From positions 1 to 7,150 of the forward strand of contig JAESSR010000162.1 in assembly GCA_016764015.1 (NCBI GenBank): a stretch of 7,150 bases of DNA. The letters are read 5' to 3'. The DNA comes from Phycisphaerales bacterium. Its GTDB lineage: Bacteria; Planctomycetota; Phycisphaerae; Phycisphaerales; UBA1924. Position 1 is the first letter of the stretch, and each line of letters starts with the position of its first letter. The translations under genes were made by a program, and so were the position numbers. Below are positions 5,560 to 7,150 of the stretch, in pieces. Below the pieces are notes generated by a model that did no database searches, had not been told where the DNA came from, and saw nothing but the letters and a program-made list of their open reading frames with translations.

Positions 5560-7150
5560 TGTTTAAAAAACGAATCAATGAATCGCCGGCAATGCGTAAG
5601 CTCTTTAGCAACCGCGGCGCGGTCGTTGGGATGAGTATAATTTCTCTCTACATGCTGCTGTTCGTGTGGATCACGGGGATGCAGATTGTTGGGTGGGTTG
5701 GCAACACTACCGGGGCATTTGATCTGAGTGAACGACCTGTGCTGGGGGCTTTGCTCACAGAAAAAACAAGTGAACAGGTCGGAGCACGCGAGGAACCCGG
5801 CTTTGGGATTGTGTCAAGACCTGAAAAACGCATCGAGCAGGTGAAGACCTACTTTGAGCGTGCCGGAAAAATCTTTACTGAGCTTGCCCAGCAGGAAAAG
5901 CAAGCTCTGGCGGTAGAGCTTGATGGGGATCAGGCTCAGGAGATGCGTACGGTTGCCGAGATATTTGCGTTTTCGAGCTTAGCCGAGAGGCGGGTAGCAG
6001 ATGTTTCTGTAGAGGTGTTGCAGGATATCTACAATGAGGGGATGGTCATCTTTGCGCAACAGGACACTTTGCGCCAGCTGCGATCACTCGTGCCTCAGAT
6101 TGTAATTGGAATTGAAAATCTTGATAAGTACACGACTCAGTTGGATGAATCGACTTCGATGACTGAGGATGATCGGGAAATACTCTACGACGATATGGCG
6201 TTGACGCTCGACGAGATTGTTGAGATGGTTGGCGAATATGTCCATGTACTTGATGCAGAGGATGATCCACTGTCGTTGATTGATCTCGGGGTGTTGAGCG
6301 ATGCGATTGATGCATTGTTTGATCTTGAGCCGATGGATCCGGTGTATGACGAAGCGGTGATCGGGCAAATTCGTGGCGAGCTCAATGGGATGGGCGATAA
6401 TGTGGAGACTGCGATCAATGCCAAGCTCAACCTGATCGAACCGATCCTTGATCGGCTGTATCCGATGCCTACCGGTGTAGAAGGCCTGATCTACAAACTG
6501 CGGATGACTCTCGGCACGGATAAGCAAGGGCAGTCGATATTCTTGCGTGCTTTGTATTCTGCAAAGATTGCGATTCAGGTGGGGCTGATCGTGGCGTTCT
6601 TTGCGGTGTTCTTTGGCTCACTCATTGGGGCGGCCGCAGGGTACTTTGGGGGTGCGATCGATCATGTGGTGATTTGGCTGTACTCCACTTTCTCATCAAT
6701 CCCCTACTTGGTGTTGCTGGTTGTGCTGTCGTTTATGTTTACCGGCTCACAAGTTGAGCGGACGCTGATCCCGTTGTATGTGGCGTTTAGTTTAACCTTC
6801 TGGATTGGTCCATGCCGTGTCACTCGGGGGGAGGCTCTCAAGCTCCGTTCGCTTGATTATGTGCAAGCAGCTCAGGCGCTTGGTGCGAGCAAAATGAGGA
6901 TTTTGCTCAAGCATATTCTGCCGAACACCTCACACCTGATGTTTATTAACAGCTCGCTGCTTTTTATTGGTGCGATCAAGGGCGAGGTGGTGCTGACCTA
7001 CCTTGGGCTTGGGCTCAAAGATGGTGTGAGCTGGGGAAACATGATCACGCAATCCGGGGAACAGATTCGAGCAGGATTCTTCTGGCAGATCGGTGCGGCG
7101 ACCTTCTTTATGTTTGTGCTGGTGCTGGCGTTTAACATCTTGACCGATGC
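5556..7150 (+). CDS. ABC importer permease, DppC/OppC type, with large N-terminal insertion (3' end outside window)
   Basis: 531 complete codons are visible and the frame runs off the window. DppC proteins are usually about 280-320 residues, so this one is nearly twice as long. Residues 1-21 are a basic cytoplasmic tail and about 22-49 form membrane segment 1. Residues 52-318 are an acidic, hydrophilic insertion. The standard DppC core follows: LGTDKQGQSIFLR (319-331, equivalent to GTDxxGRDxLSR, with Q-S for R-D), then membrane segments at about 336-362, 366-397, 403-420, 459-480 and 509-530. The EAA loop is at 424-457 (RGEALKLRSLDYVQAAQALGAS, then HILPN). TYLGLGLKDGVSWGNMI (481-497) is the conserved periplasmic-side motif before the last helix. 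It pairs with the DppB-type permease, with which it overlaps by 4 nt. ATPase genes are expected further downstream. Confidence 0.93.
   Translation, partial: MMFKKRINESPAMRKLFSNRGAVVGMSIISLYMLLFVWITGMQIVGWVGNTTGAFDLSERPVLGALLTEKTSEQVGAREEPGFGIVSRPEKRIEQVKTYFERAGKIFTELAQQEKQALAVELDGDQAQEMRTVAEIFAFSSLAERRVADVSVEVLQDIYNEGMVIFAQQDTLRQLRSLVPQIVIGIENLDKYTTQLDESTSMTEDDREILYDDMALTLDEIVEMVGEYVHVLDAEDDPLSLIDLGVLSDAIDALFDLEPMDPVYDEAVIGQIRGELNGMGDNVETAINAKLNLIEPILDRLYPMPTGVEGLIYKLRMTLGTDKQGQSIFLRALYSAKIAIQVGLIVAFFAVFFGSLIGAAAGYFGGAIDHVVIWLYSTFSSIPYLVLLVVLSFMFTGSQVERTLIPLYVAFSLTFWIGPCRVTRGEALKLRSLDYVQAAQALGASKMRILLKHILPNTSHLMFINSSLLFIGAIKGEVVLTYLGLGLKDGVSWGNMITQSGEQIRAGFFWQIGAATFFMFVLVLAFNILTD
5709..6509 (+). 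other. Insertion domain within the DppC-type permease (residues 52-318)
   Basis: This is the coding segment between membrane segment 1 and the GTD motif, where typical DppC proteins have only a loop of roughly 30-60 residues. It is rich in Asp, Glu, Gln and Leu, contains no hydrophobic run long enough to span a membrane, and looks mainly helical. A coiled-coil-like heptad pattern is plausible at about 89-135 (EKRIEQVKTYFERAGKIF and onward). Very acidic stretches lie at about 196-240. I see no cysteines and no known catalytic motif. By family topology (N terminus inside), it should be outside the cytoplasmic membrane, near the docking site of the binding protein. I do not recognise the fold. 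Confidence 0.75.

Noticed and set aside
5709..6509. Possibility that the DppC insertion is a separate gene or a frameshift artefact joining two genes
   Set aside because: The frame is continuous from the ATG at 5556 through the insertion into the GTD motif, with no stop. No ribosome binding site and start were seen near the GTD motif that would suggest a separate short DppC gene, and membrane segment 1 is already present upstream of the insertion.
6084..6527. 147-codon minus-strand open frame inside the DppC-type permease
   Set aside because: It lies antisense to a continuous, well-supported permease frame that leads directly into the conserved GTD motif. Its His/Ile/Arg-rich translation is what antisense reading of Asp/Glu-rich codons gives.

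Overview
The window looks like chromosomal DNA from a Gram-negative-type bacterium of about 50% GC. The solute-binding protein has a Sec (type I) signal peptide with no lipobox, which fits export to a periplasm. The long non-canonical DppC-type permease, together with a glycine-rich RRM protein, makes me think of the Planctomycetota (Phycisphaerae-like). That is a low-confidence inference from protein style, not a database result. No rRNA, tRNA, CRISPR array, insertion sequence or phage gene was seen.

Left half, minus strand, read from high to low coordinates. An alpha-oxoamine synthase family PLP enzyme (1361-2479, BioF/KBL/SPT-like) overlaps by 4 nt an inositol-monophosphatase-superfamily enzyme (558-1364) that best fits HisN-type histidinol-phosphatase. 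The GTGA overlap and a strong internal Shine-Dalgarno make these two a translationally coupled pair. After a 217-nt gap comes a glycine-rich single-RRM RNA-binding protein (1-340, cut by the window edge). The gap is AT-rich in its promoter-distal half, and next to the RRM start it carries a 7-bp inverted repeat that could form a leader stem-loop with a CU-rich loop.

Middle, 2480-2681. This divergent intergenic region holds a good sigma70-like promoter (TTGAGA, 17 nt, TAGACT) reading rightward. Short repeats lie upstream of it and in the leader, and a strong GAGGAG ribosome binding site precedes the first transporter gene.

Right half, plus strand. This is an oligopeptide/dipeptide-type (PepT family) ABC importer operon. 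It encodes a family-5 solute-binding protein (2682-4490), a DppB-type permease starting at GTG (4579-5559), and a DppC-type permease that overlaps it by ATGA and runs off the window (5556-7150). An 18-bp palindrome sits between the binding-protein and permease genes. The ATPase genes are not in the window and are presumably downstream. The binding protein should capture the ligand outside the cytoplasmic membrane and deliver it to the DppB/DppC heterodimer.

The most unusual feature is a roughly 270-residue acidic, mainly helical insertion in the DppC-type permease, between its first membrane segment and the family GTD motif. It is predicted to lie outside the cytoplasmic membrane and is the best candidate here for undescribed biology. 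No clearly novel multi-gene system is visible.
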